A stretch of DNA of 64,000 nt from Boswellia sacra (GCA_013180625.2 SNVD02012254.1:1-64000); one strand, 5' to 3'. Numbered from the stretch's first letter, positions 37,629 through 48,638 are shown. The notes: a model not told the origin generated them from the letters alone. Made by a program: numbers and translations.

Positions 37629-39260
37629 GAAAAAATAAAAAAAAAATAAGCACAATTAAGGGTCCTTGATAAAATTTGAACAAATTCTGAAAAATTTTTA
37701 TGTTATAGACACTTTCTTGACAAAAAGACTCAATTACCCTTACCCTTGTTTATGTAATTAAATTTCGAAAAAAAAGAAGTAAACGAAACAAAGAAACCAG
37801 TCACTTCTTCATACACATCACTGTCCGAAACAATCTTCAACAACTGAAGCTGAGCAATAAGATGAGAAAAACTTTCGTTATTCTCTCTCTAAATGGCTTA
37901 AAAATTTCAGTAGGTTGTAATGTTTTGGTTATTTATTATTACGGTAACTGTCAATCGCATGATGTAGCTTAAAATAGAGATATGATATGTATGTGAACGA
38001 AGATTAGAGATAGTGTCATTTTTGTCAACATTTGTTGAAAATTGGAATTCGTTATGAGAAAATATGGTATCGCAGTCGACGGGGAAGAAGACGAGATTTG
38101 TCGAGCTACATCGAGTGTCGAACGGTTGTGTCGGATAGACACTTGATATGTCAGATGGTCGTGTCGAGTGTCTAGAGGTTGTGTCGAGTCTAGGATCGAG
38201 TGTTGTGTTAGTGCGTCGAGTTGAGTGCCGAACGTGACGAGTGTCGAATGCCAATTTCGTCCAGTTCGTGTGTCGAGTATATGTGTCGAGGTAGTCGAGC
38301 TTCGGTCATCGGGCGTCGAGTTTATTGCCTAGTGTCGAGTGTTTACCATCGAGTTTCATCGACGTTTAGGCAGAAATGTCGTTTTTGTGCCTTTTGTAAG
38401 CAATTTTGTAATGATTTATTGTCCACGGACTTATATGATATGTCTCTATCATGTAGGCTATGGAAACTTTACGCATACTTATTATATACAATAGTTCTTG
38501 GACTATGCAAGAGAATGGTGGTTATATAATCCGACACTCGACACTACCTTTCATTTGACATGTCGAGTATCGGATATATGGTTCGAGATATCGATATGTC
38601 AGTTTTCACGTATCCAACACTCGACATGTCGGATAAAAGGTAATGTCAAGTGTCGGATTATGAATCCGACACTTGATGTCTTCAAAAATAGATTGATATC
38701 GAGTGTCGATTGTAAATCTGACACGTGTCGAGTGTCGAGTTGTGTCGAAAAAAATCCGACACTCGCCATCGTCTACCTCGCGACAAAAAAAAAGTCGGTT
38801 TCCGCAGTTTTCATACACATCAAACCACAAAAATCACATAATAACACTAGATTTATCCCTAAAAATATATAATAAGTTTACAAATTCGACGGAAATTATA
38901 ATCCCTAATTAAGATTCCCTAAAAACTAAATCAAATTTAACGAAATAGAAAAACAACCAAATAAATCACTAAAACTACGAAAAAGCCGACAAATAAACGT
39001 ACCTCAGTGTCGATGGATGCTTCTGTCTGCGTCGTCTTGCTTCTATCCTCAGCTGATGCTCGTGTCGATTTGCATTTCGAGCGGTGTCGAGGGATTTCGA
39101 TAATTTTTGTCTGAAGAGGAAAATAAGGTTTAGGAAAAAAATTGAATATATAAGGATAATTGAGTCTTTTTGTCAAGAAAGTGTTTATGGCATGAAAATT
39201 TTTCAGGATATGTCCAAATTTCATCAAAGACCCCTAATTGTGTCTATTTTTTCAATTTTC
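37629..39260. mobile_element. Foldback Mutator-like element 2
   Basis: The terminal inverted repeats share CTTTCTTGACAAAAAGACTC (about 37711) and its complement (about 39162), and the right terminus GAAAATTGAAAAAATAGAC matches the right ends of elements 1 and 3. Beyond about 110 bp the left arm diverges from the right. The right arm (about 38800-39120) matches the arms of element 1. The middle (about 38095-38770) is rich in TCGAGTGTCGA and CGACACTCGA units. Flanks share ATTTTTTTTA (37619-37628 and 39262-39271), a plausible but low-complexity target duplication. No transposase is present. Confidence 0.78.
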
Positions 39261-39515
39261 TATTTTTTTTATATCACTTGACTAACATACAAAAAAAAAA
39301 AATTGTTAAAAGTAGGTGAAGATTGGATTTACAAAACTGTAATTTTTCAAATATAAATAATTATACTAAAAATACAATATTATATTTTATTTCATCAAAG
39401 TGACATGGTTACCAAATAATCTTGTATACAATAAAGATTATATAATGTAATGATGCAAATAGGATTATGCAACAATTCAATGATAAGTTACAATGTTTTT
39501 TGGCGATATTTTTAA

Positions 39516-40361
39516 GGGAAAATTGAGAAAATAGACAAAATTAGGGGGTCTCATTGAAAAATGGACACGTTCTAAAAAATTTTCATGTCATAGACACTTT
39601 CTTGACAAAAAGACTAAAATACCCTTTGAAATTACTTGCATGTGATTACTTGCATCCGACACTCTTTTTGGGGATGAAATTGTTAAATTACAAACTATGG
39701 GGACTAAAAAAAATTAAACCACTCGACAACACTCGAAACTCGACATTTCACCACTCGAAAACACTCGACACTCGACATTTCACCACTCGAAAACACTCGA
39801 CACTCGATATTACATAACTCGACATGACTCGACAGGTTGTTTTCGAGTGTCTTCTTCTTCGCGATGTAACGCTGGATTCACAACTCGTTTCATCAGTTTT
39901 CACACGCATTAACCTATAAAAATTACATTATAAGACTCTATTTATCCTTAAATCAGTTCACAAATCCTTCAGAAGCTCAAATCTCGAATTCAAATTTCCT
40001 AAAAATTAAATCAAATCTGAAGAGAGGGAGATGGGTTTCGGTCATCTGAAGACAGAGAAATAACACTGGATTCATAACTCGTTTCAATGGCTTTCACACA
40101 CATTAACCTACAAAAATCAAATTAGTTGCACCAGACATGCTTTCCACTTAGTTTAGCTGCTGCAGAGACTGTAAAGACAGATAGACATGAAAGGAACTAA
40201 GAAAGGGTGATGGGTTTCGGAAATGAGCCTTTGGAAAAAAATTGAAAAATAAGGGTAATTGGGTCTTTTTATCAAGAAAGTGTCTATGGCATAAAAATTT
40301 TTGAGAACGTGTCTAAATTTCAATAAGGATTCCTAATTTTATCTATTTTCTTAATTTTTCC
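39516..40361. mobile_element. Foldback Mutator-like element 3, intact ends
   Basis: The left end GGGAAAATTGAGAAAATAGA and right end, inverted, GGAAAAATTAAGAAAATAGA are terminal inverted repeats of about 100 bp, extending through CTTTCTTGACAAAAAGAC. Flanks are a perfect 9-bp target duplication TATTTTTAA (39507-39515 and 40362-40370); 9 bp is the Mutator length. The interior holds CACTCGAAAACACTCGACACTCG units (39718-39850) and a partial arm matching element 1. At 846 bp with no coding capacity, it is non-autonomous. Confidence 0.9.
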
Positions 40362-40370
40362 TATTTTTAA

Positions 40371-40684
40371 TTCATAACTTATAACGAGTATTGAATACTA
40401 TTTTTTTAAAATAATTTTAAAATTTTTATTTACTGTTACAGTTAGGTTACAGGCTTGTTATTCTAGTACTGTTGTACACGGATTTGGTGAATGTAAGGCA
40501 ATGGGTAGGGTGAAACGGTAAATGGACCAACACAAAAGTCCGCCCCAAGTTTACCAAACACTGTATATTTTATTAATAATTTGAACGAACGTATCATCTA
40601 CTGAGTGACTGAAAGTGAAAGAGAGACGTTGGCATGGCCTGTGCTTGTTCAACACTTTCTCGTCGACCTTCAAAATCAAATTTC

Positions 40685-40730
<46 letters not shown>

Positions 40731-40868
40731 ATCACACACAAGCCCAAAACAAAACCCAAATCAGGAAACTTCTCTTGACTATTGATATGCTGAGAGTTAA
40801 CTGAGCGGCCACTTTTAAGCCTTTGTGTTCTTGAAAATTTTGCCTTTTTGTTGTCTATTTTGGGAAAG
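40371..40868 (+). other. RopGEF 5' flank and probable 5' UTR with (CT)n
   Basis: A pure CT run of about 40 bp (40688-40727) lies about 140 bp before the RopGEF ATG. CT tracts are common in plant 5' UTRs and core promoters. No clear TATA box was assigned. Confidence 0.6.
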
Positions 40869-43686
40869 ATGGGAAGTTTAGTGAAGAAGAGTGGCAGTGA
40901 GACAGTCACTGAGTCGAGCACTGACTCAAGAGAGAGTTGTTCAAGTGGGTCGAGCTGTGAAGACTCCTCAGAGGAAGTTAAAAAAGTCGGGCCTTGTTCG
41001 CCTTCTCTCTTGGGTTGGCCTATAAGGAAAGCTGAAATGTCCAAGAATAGTTTGGTCTGTGATGAAAAGGGGAGAGAAGAGAAGACCCATCTCGATGAAA
41101 TGAAGTTTAAGAAATCGGGTTCGATGATTTCAGGTTGGCTTTTTGGCTTTTGGGTATGTTTGGTTAGTGAGAAAAATATGTGGGAAAAGTATAAAGTTTT
41201 AATTTTTGAGTTTAAAGCTCATTTCTTTTTAAGTTGTCTGATAGAACTTTTGCCTCTGTTGAGGCATTTCAAAATCTGGTTCTGTTTGGTTACTGCGACA
41301 ATACAGGAAAAGTACAAAATTTGAAATTTAGAATCTCAAAAAGCTGTTCAGCTGTTTGAGAAACAAGTACAGGAAAATTCAAAATTTTTGATGTCCCAAG
41401 TTTTCCCCGGAAAAAAAGTTATTTAATTTTTGTTTAACGGTTTGTGGTTGGGTTTAGATGATTAATTACGCACATTTAGTTTTGTTATTTAATTATTTTT
41501 CATTGAATGCCATTTTGTCTTTTCTTAGTAATCTGATTATTGTTAATTTTTTTCTCAATGGTTAAAATTGGAACAGAGATGGATATGATGAAGGAGAGGT
41601 TTGCAAAATTGCTGCTCGGAGAAGATATGTCAGGGTCCGGTCAAGGTGTTTGCACGGCTTTGGCTATCTCTAACGCAGTTACCAATCTCTGTGGTACTCT
41701 GTTTCATTTCTATAGCTATTTCCGTTGCAATCACGTTGCTTCTTCACTGTTGTAATTAACTATGTTTGGTGTGATTTTCAGCAACGATCTTTGGCCAACT
41801 ATGGAGATTAGAACCCTTGCCTTCTGAAAAGAAATCCCTGTGGAAAAGAGAGATGGAGTTGCTTCTTTGTGTTAGTGACCACATTGTGGAATTGATACCA
41901 TCTTGGCAAACATTTCCAGATGGAAGTAAGCTTGAGGTATTGATATTTCTAGTCCTGGGGTCCAATGAGAATCTTGTTTAGTTGTTAACTTGTAAGAATC
42001 CTTGGAAAAGATAAAGAACTTTTGAATCTCCTACTATCACTGTTTAATTGATACCTTAATACTAAGAAGTCCATTTAATTGATGGCTTTTGTGGTTTTAG
42101 CCTAAGTGGATTGTTCTGCATCTTGTAGGTCATGACTTGCAGGCCCAGATCAGATCTCTTTGTGAATCTCCCGGCTCTGCGTAAGCTTGACAACATGCTT
42201 CTGGTAATACTTTAACCTTAATTGTTCATATTCTTTTACTGTTATCTGATTATGTATAATTTTAATTTAGCATCTGGTGGTATACTCTATGACAGGAAAT
42301 ATTGGACAGTTTTGTGGATACCGAATTTTGGTATGTTGATCAAGGGATTATAGCTCCAGATGCAGATGGTTCAGCCTCTTTCCGCAAGACAATTCAGCGG
42401 CAAGAAGAGAAGTGGTGGCTGCCTGTACCCCGTGTTCCACCTGGCGGTCTCTCTGAAAGTTCAAGAAAGCAGTTGTATCACACTCGTGAATGCACAAATC
42501 AAATCTTGAAAGCTGCAATGGCCATCAATAGTATTACCTTGACAGAAATGGAAGTACCTGAGTCATACTTGGAATCTCTTCCAAAGGTTTGAAGATCCAA
42601 CATTTTACATAGTTTATAGAACGAATATTCCCCAAATTAGAAAGATTTTTCTTAATGAAATATTTTGTAATTCATCAATATGCTGCATTCTAAACTAGTT
42701 TTCAACTATTTTTTTTTTCTCAGAATGGGAGAGCTTGTCTAGGGGAAGTTATTTACAGGTACATTACATCAGATCAGTTCTCTGCCGATTGCCTTCTTGA
42801 TTGCCTTGACCTCTCGTCTGAGCACGTTGCTCTTGAGATTGCAAATCGCGTGGAATCCTCAATATATGTATGGCGTCGAAGATCTCACTCGAAGCCTCCA
42901 CTGCATCCAAATCGTCACACAACAAAATCATCATGGGAGATGGTAAAGGACCTAATGGTTGATGGAGATAAAAGGGAATTGCTTGCTGAAAGAGCTGAAA
43001 GCCTCCTGCTTTGCTTGAAGCAACGGTTTCCTACCTTAACACAGACTACCCTGGACACCAGCAAAATCCAGTGCAACAAGGTTTAACTTTCATTCTTTAA
43101 AGATTCTCTTTGTCCTTTTAATTGAGCATATTGTTTTTTGATTTAAACTTATTGTTAACTTTTTCAGGATGTTGGAAAATCAATTCTGGAGAGCTATTCA
43201 AGAGTTCTGGAGAGCCTGGCATTTAACATTGTGGCTCGTATTGATGATTTAGTATATGTGGATGACTTGACCAAAAATTCAGACAAGTTGACATCAGTAA
43301 CTACAGTAAGTGTAATTGCTCACAAGAAAGGCTCAATCCCATATACGGTGCCTGTCTCAGGCACTCCATGTAAATCAGCCTTTACCCCATCAAGTTTTTC
43401 ACCTGTACCTCTAATTAGTTCTGCAAAAGGGGAGAGAACTCCTTTTCTACGCAACAGCAGCAACCAAAACAGCAAGCCTAACCGTCGTGGTTTCGGAGTG
43501 AAGAGAGTGCTAACCAATTATCTTGGTGTTGATACAAAAGCGAAGATATGTGGCAATCCAGTTGATGAGACAAGTTCAATTACGATAAATGCTTCAGAAG
43601 GTTTGGACCACCAAAAGAACTCATCATCTGCCCAACGAAGTGGGACAAAAACGTGTCAAAATCCACCCCGATACACTGTCACTTGA
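40869..43686 (+). CDS. ROP guanine nucleotide exchange factor (PRONE domain)
   Basis: Activates plant Rho-type GTPases (ROPs) by GDP/GTP exchange at the plasma membrane, usually below receptor-like kinases in polar growth. Exons: 40869-41133, 41577-41693, 41782-41936, 42129-42203, 42296-42586, 42724-43080 and 43168-43686, all GT-AG and in phase; 592 aa. The first 88 residues are Ser-rich and acidic. The PRONE domain runs from about [16 protein letters not shown] (residue 90) to [13 protein letters not shown] (about 455), with the family motifs [42 protein letters not shown] and WEMVKDLM. The variable C-tail is Ser-rich, a usual site for regulation by phosphorylation. Position next to GC1- and MEE60-like genes suggests the ROPGEF5 orthologue. 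ATG 40869 was chosen because the upstream frame begins at a non-ATG codon. Confidence 0.95.
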
Positions 43687-44063
43687 GATGGTCACATGGG
43701 GAAAATGAAAATACATTGTAAGAGCTAGGATTGTTAATGGTAGAGAACCTATTATTATGGATATTACTAATGTTTATGAGTTTTAAATATATGGTTTTAT
43801 CTGCCTCATTGGTTTATTGTAGATTCAACATTCAAGCAGCGGCTTGTTGACGAATTGTACTTCTATTTGGTTTGTATTTGAGTGACTGTGTTGAGAGGGT
43901 ATAAATAGAGATTTTTATTCTTATTCTATATTTTAACAAATGTCCACTTTTCTTGGATATGATTCATTTACAAAAATACAAAAACAAAAAACCATTTTCA
44001 CTTATCTGGATGAGATTCATTAACTAAAACTCATTTACAAGAAATCATCAAAAAATGTTAGGA
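43687..44063. other. 3' flank of the RopGEF gene
   Basis: AT-rich sequence, no gene; probably RopGEF 3' UTR and spacer before the tRNA-Pro gene. Confidence 0.6.
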
Positions 44064-44135
44064 GGGGCATTCCGAGAATTGAACTCGGGACCTCTCGCAC
44101 CCTAAGCGAGAATCATACCACTAGACCAAATGCCC
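44064..44135 (-). tRNA. tRNA-Pro (AGG)
   Basis: 72 nt including the discriminator base. The acceptor stem GGGCATT pairs with AATGCCC, the anticodon stem CTCGC/GCGAG encloses loop TTAGGGT with anticodon AGG, and the T-loop reads GTTCAAT. A run of six T follows on the minus strand, a pol III terminator. No intron and no encoded CCA. Confidence 0.96.
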
Positions 44136-44597
44136 TTGCTGCTAGTGGTTGTAGTAGATTCTTAATGAGCTATCATGATGTCCACTTCCACAGCCAGCAA
44201 CAAAAATCGGGTATTAAGTCAGAAACCGAGTGAGAAAGAGAGGTTGATAGTAGCTGGGAAATGTCTAATCCATACTCCATAGAGCTTCTATTCATGCTTA
44301 ACTTGACGACCCTTTCATGCAATGCTAACCTAAGAAAAACAATTTGAGGGCTTTATTGACTGTGGAACTATCAGTATTCTAGAAAATAAGGCAAGCTTCG
44401 TCTTCTTTATTGAGCTTAGCTTAATATATGTACTTATGTTTTCGATTCGAATCAGGCTTGTGGTGTATTGCTTAGAGGAGTATTTCATGGGTGTTTTCTG
44501 GAGAATGTTTTTATGGGCAGAAAGAGCGCTGAGAGCATTTTTGGGTCGCGCAAACATCTGTCCATGTTACATAGAAAAAGGAAAACCAGCGAACAAG

Positions 44598-44669
44598 GTC
44601 ATTGTACTATAGTGGTAAGTATTCCCGCCTGTCACGCGGGTGACCCGGGTTCGATCCCCGGCAACGGCG
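44598..44669 (+). tRNA. tRNA-Asp (GTC), slightly degenerate copy
   Basis: 72 nt, anticodon GTC within CCGCC-TGTCACG-CGGGT, and an intact T-arm GGGTTCGATCC. Compared with the copy 140 bp downstream it has A for G in the acceptor stem (GTCATTG against CAACGGC, an A-C mismatch) and C for G at the first D-stem base. It may be a weakly functional or decaying copy. Confidence 0.85.
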
Positions 44670-44737
44670 TTAAAATTTTGTATTTTTTCTTACCATATAT
44701 ATAATATAAACAAGAAAGGATAACATCTACCAACGAA

Positions 44738-44809
44738 GTCGTTGTAGTATAGTGGTGAGTATTCCCGCCTGTCACGCGGGTGACCCGGGTTCGATCCCCG
44801 GCAACGGCG
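44738..44809 (+). tRNA. tRNA-Asp (GTC)
   Basis: 72 nt; the acceptor stem GTCGTTG with CAACGGC pairs, allowing one G-U, anticodon is GTC, and the T-arm is standard. Tandem partner of 44598-44669, 140 bp apart start to start. A T run follows at about 44821. Confidence 0.96.
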
Positions 44810-44829
44810 TTGTTTCTATACTTTTTATT

Positions 44830-45560
44830 CACGACCCTTTTTTTTTTGGTCTACTAGGAGCCATTTCCTTAAATTTTTTTTATTTAATACCATCTACCTC
44901 CGTTATGGTTAGTTTTCTTAAATTCATCTCTATACTTTGCCTTACCATCAACTTTACCCCACTTGATTGTTTAATGTATCCACCACCACTTTCCAGTTAA
45001 CATCACCATCAAACCTATATTTTGTCTCAGTGCCAACTTAACCGTGCCTTTTTGCTTTAAAGCTGTCCACCATCACTTTCCAATTACTTTCATCCATCTC
45101 CTCTATACTTTTTTGTTTAACATCTACCTCTACACTTTTTTGGCTAATGTTTTGTTATCAATCACTCCTATATTGCTTCATTAAATCACTTTGTGGTTAA
45201 TGCATCAACTTCCCCTAAAGTTGGTTTTTGCTAAATTGCTGACCTTACTATTAATTGGACCCTTACTTTTTTTGGTTCATTTTTCCACCCCACTTTTTGG
45301 TTGATGTCACCACCTCTCTTATGCTTTTAAATGTAATGTCATCCACCTCCCCTGCATTTTTTTGGTTTAATGCTATCCACCTTTCCTACCATTAGTTTTC
45401 TTCATTAAATCAAATTGTGGATCCATTTTAACTTATATAAAGGGCCTATATTTGGTAAATGTCACACCCTTATAACTTGTCTTAATGTCAATTGAAACCC
45501 TACTTTTTGGTTTAATATCATCCATCGTACCTACATTTTTATCTACCTTTTTATGGTTTT
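44830..45560. repeat. Degenerate C/T-rich repeats
   Basis: Many loose variants of TTTTTTGGTTTAATGTCATC followed by CACCTCCCCT, spaced roughly 40-60 bp. Heavily decayed tandem repeats; no gene. Confidence 0.55.
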
Positions 45561-46109
45561 TTTTATTAAATGTAATTATTGACCTATAGTTGATTGAGTA
45601 ATGATAGGTATACAACTAAATTATATAACTTAATCTATACAATATAACTTGACACAAAGTCATTAGATAGATTGATCCTATTTTATTTATTAATTTATTA
45701 ATTTATTTTTTATTTATACCCACTTAATAAATTTGTAACATGCTAAATTGTATGAATGAAGTTGTATATTTTAATTGTATATCTAACTTTTCTCTATTTA
45801 ATTTATATTAAGTGAATAGTTGGATAAAGTGGGGGTCTATTTGTTATTGTTTTTTGATCTTATCGATTTTCACATTTTTTGTGATTTTATCTATTTTAAG
45901 GCGGCGCCACTTATTCTTCACGCTTTTGTAGTTTTATCCGTTTTAATGCTGTGAATTGGGAAATTGTTCAAGCGCGTGGGTGAATTTTCTGGACGATGCT
46001 TTGCTTTTCGTGTGAACGCAGGAGTTATCTCTTACATCGTGGGAGCATCTCCCGAGCCACCGAGTTTGTATTTCGAATAATACGCGCCCAATTTAGGTGG
46101 CTTAACCCA
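45561..46109. other. Spacer, nothing recognised
   Basis: AT-rich with a short GC-richer patch near 45900-46080. No gene or paired repeat identified. Confidence 0.5.
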
Positions 46110-46118
46110 TTCTTAATA

Positions 46119-46332
46119 GAGTAATGTTACTCTTACAAACTACTTTTACAAATTCACTCGTACAAACTGACGTGGCATGATATGATTTGATAAATAAATA
46201 CAGTAATTTGATAAATAGATATTAATAATAAATAACATTAATTAAGATGGGTGATGTGGTGATTATGTAGGGATGCCACGTCAGTTTGTATGAGTGAGTT
46301 TATAAAAGTAGTTTGTAAGAGTAGCATTACTC
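46119..46332. mobile_element. Mutator-type MITE, 214 bp
   Basis: Terminal inverted repeats of about 60 bp (GAGTAATGTTACTCTTACAA on the left; inverted right end GAGTAATGCTACTCTTACAA) continue through CAAACTGACGTGGCAT with about four mismatches. Flanks are a perfect 9-bp target duplication TTCTTAATA at 46110-46118 and 46333-46341. Nearly the whole element is palindromic. Confidence 0.95.
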
Positions 46333-46341
46333 TTCTTAATA

Positions 46342-46874
46342 TTATTTCAAAATAATACTGAATTATGTAGACACATCTACTATACATTGAAAAAGAAAGA
46401 AATTATAAATTTATTTTACAGAATTCAAGACAAATATTTTACAAATAATATTTGAGATTATTCTTATTTCTAAATTTAAGCGCTCTTCCCATATTCGTGA
46501 TTATCAATATTTTGAGCTTATTTTTTATTCAAACATAATTTTATATCAAAATGATATTTAATTAAAATTTAAATAATGATTTTATTTACGTTTATTTTTT
46601 ATGTTATATTATCGTATTAAAAATATTCGTGATATATTATGTAAAATATTAGCAAGTATATTTAATAACTTGGGTATAAATACTTAGATTCCAAATTCTG
46701 TAACAGTGTGAAACATAAACTTATTAAAACTTATTTTTTCGATGTTGAACGTGCGAAAGCCCAATGCTTGCTTCGGCTTCTCGGTGCAGAATAAAGCAAA
46801 CAACTTTACAACGGTTTCTCTATTGTTTCTCGTTTCCGACCAAAACACATTTCTCTTCTCCACGCGCCGCTAAC
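46342..46874. other. Promoter region and possible longer N-terminus of the MEE60-like gene
   Basis: AT-rich until about 46740. An in-frame ATG at 46764 would add 37 residues to the MEE60-like protein. Confidence 0.5.
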
Positions 46875-47393
46875 ATGACCACCAGCATTCACATCACCGC
46901 CCTCGACGGCCTGGTAAACGTCAACTCACTCTTCACATTGGCGGTCTTCATCGGCCTGGCTTGGGACCCACGTGACCCCTCAAACTCCCTCATTAGCGAC
47001 CCCACATGCAGGTCCGGCCGGGAGATCGCCGAGAACATGATCTCCTACCACGTCTACGCCTTCAGCTCCTTCTTGTTCTCCAGCATCATCGCTTTGAGCA
47101 TCAAGCAAGCCGTTCGTCTCTTCAATACCGCCCATTTCAGCTCCGATTTCTCTGTTTATATTAACAAGGGTTTGGTTCGGGTAGGGATGATGGTCTCCAG
47201 TGTGGGCTCGGTTAGTGGGTGCATTTTTCTGATGTTGGCGTTGATTGATGTTGTTCAGATCAAGCTTGGATTGTTGTCGTGCGTCAATAGTACTGGCCAC
47301 ACCTTTGCCGCTATTGTGCCGCTGGTCATCCTGGTCCCTGCTGGCTTGCTCATTTATGTTTCTATTGTTTTGTATGCTTTCTTGACAAGCTAG
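46875..47393 (+). CDS. MEE60-like multi-pass membrane protein
   Basis: Single-exon gene, 172 aa from MTTSIHITALDGLVNVN. Resembles the plant family of Arabidopsis MEE60 (maternal effect embryo arrest 60), whose biochemical role is unknown. Four hydrophobic segments are visible at about residues 14-31 (VNSLFTLAVFIGLAW), 60-75 (AFSSFLFSSIIALSI), 105-128 (GMMVSSVGSVSGCIFLMLAL) and 147-170 (FAAIVPLVILVPAGLLIYVS). This start was chosen because family members begin next to the TALDGLVNVNSLFT motif. An upstream in-frame ATG at 46764 adds a basic, Ser-rich extension without acidic residues. It sits between the RopGEF and the lipid-transfer-like gene, as in Arabidopsis by my recollection. Confidence 0.85.
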   Translation: MTTSIHITALDGLVNVNSLFTLAVFIGLAWDPRDPSNSLISDPTCRSGREIAENMISYHVYAFSSFLFSSIIALSIKQAVRLFNTAHFSSDFSVYINKGLVRVGMMVSSVGSVSGCIFLMLALIDVVQIKLGLLSCVNSTGHTFAAIVPLVILVPAGLLIYVSIVLYAFLTS

Positions 47394-48019
47394 TTATTTT
47401 TGTTTTGTAATGGTGTTGTTGAAGCTTAGTGATTGGAGAATGCTTTATCTATTATGAAATTATATCCGTTGCAGATATTTTGTTGGAAATTTTTGGTGGG
47501 TTCATGGCATTCTTTATTTTTGTAAATTGATCTTGTTTTAGTGTTTTTCTATTTGAATTTTTTGATGATTTTGATAATGTGGAACAGTAAGTGCTGGTAC
47601 TGGTTAAAGTTATCATTTTTTCTTTCTAACTAGCCTCGGATTAGGAGGAATGCTCATCTTGATGTTTTTTTCATTAGTAAAATTGTGTATGAAGCTGATG
47701 CTGTCTACTATTGGTAGGAGAGGTGAGCTAGCTTGGTACTGGGGAGTTTTCTGAAATTGGATGTGTTCTGTGCTTTGCTGCCAGTTGCTTAGACAAAAAA
47801 TGCCTCATTCATCTTTTATTAAGGATAGGAAATTAGTGGAAGGGTGGGTAAAGCTTTTCGCAAGCACTAGCCGCTGTTAACTTAAAATAGCTGGGCGATC
47901 TTTAGTCTATATCTTAAGTTGTTTGGTGAAGCAATAAAGAAAGTGACTTTAGTTTTAGTGCTTCCTCCACTACGATTTGTGGGTTTGACGTGTAAGCCTA
48001 TTTGAGCTACTTGTTTCAG
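47394..48019. other. Spacer between MEE60-like and LTP-like genes
   Basis: 3' flank of the MEE60-like gene followed by the promoter of the LTP-like gene. No other gene seen. Confidence 0.6.
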
Positions 48020-48026
48020 TATAAAT
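48020..48026 (+). promoter_or_regulatory. Probable TATA box of the LTP-like gene
   Basis: TATAAAT lies 48 bp before the chosen ATG at 48068, so the 5' UTR would be very short. Confidence 0.5.
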
Positions 48027-48067
48027 CCTGCTAGTTTGGGGAGTGTTTGTGCATTCCATTGAGGAAA

Positions 48068-48549
48068 ATGGAGACTCCAACTCCAATAAGGTGCACTTGC
48101 ATTCTTGTGTTACTAGTGATTCTGGGCATTTCTGGGTTCAATGGAGTTAATGGTGCTGGAGAGTGTGGGAAATCCTCCCCAGACAGAGAGGCTTTTAAGC
48201 TGGCTCCCTGCGCAATGGCTGCACAAGATGTTAATGCTCAAGTTTCCAACCAGTGCTGCCTTCAGATAAAGAAACTGGGCCAGAACCCCAGCTGCCTTTG
48301 TGCTGTTATGCTGTCAAATACAGCTAAGAACTCTGGTGTCAAGCCAGAAATTGCAATAACAATTCCCAAACGTTGTAACCTTGCTGATCGTCCTGTGGGT
48401 TACAAGTGTGGAGGTAAGTTGGGATGCCACAATCTTTAACCTTTCTATTTGTTTCTTTTTAATTTTTACCATTTTTATGTTATATACTTCCACCCCTATT
48501 TCTTCCTCCTAATTGCTTCTTGTTTGTTGCAGCTTACACCTTGCCTTGA
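48068..48549 (+). CDS. Lipid-transfer / bifunctional-inhibitor family protein (8-Cys motif)
   Basis: Small secreted protein of the AAI/LTP superfamily, expected to bind lipids or hydrophobic molecules in the apoplast. Exons: 48068-48413 and 48533-48549, with donor GGAG|GTAAGT and acceptor TTGCAG, phase 1; 120 aa. A signal peptide ends near residue 30 (CTCILVLLVILGISG, cleavage about VNGA). The mature part has the eight-cysteine pattern C..C..CC..CLC..C..C. The last exon supplies only the residues after KCG (AYTLP), so read-through of the intron would change only the tail. Resembles Arabidopsis At5g05960, its syntenic counterpart. The ATG giving METPTPIR was preferred over the upstream frame because it lies just before the signal peptide. 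Confidence 0.92.
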
Positions 48550-48638
48550 AGATGGAGACCGTCAGTAATGGTGCCCGTTGTTGTAAATGCTCTCTGTTAG
48601 CAGTAATTGTGTGCTTTATTTTATCGTTGTAGCTACCC

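Noticed and set aside
37907..38912. Open frames of 69-124 codons inside element 2
   Set aside because: They cross the repeat array and terminal arms of a non-autonomous transposon; no transposase motif.
46980..47300. 106-codon antisense frame
   Set aside because: Mirror of the MEE60-like coding sequence.
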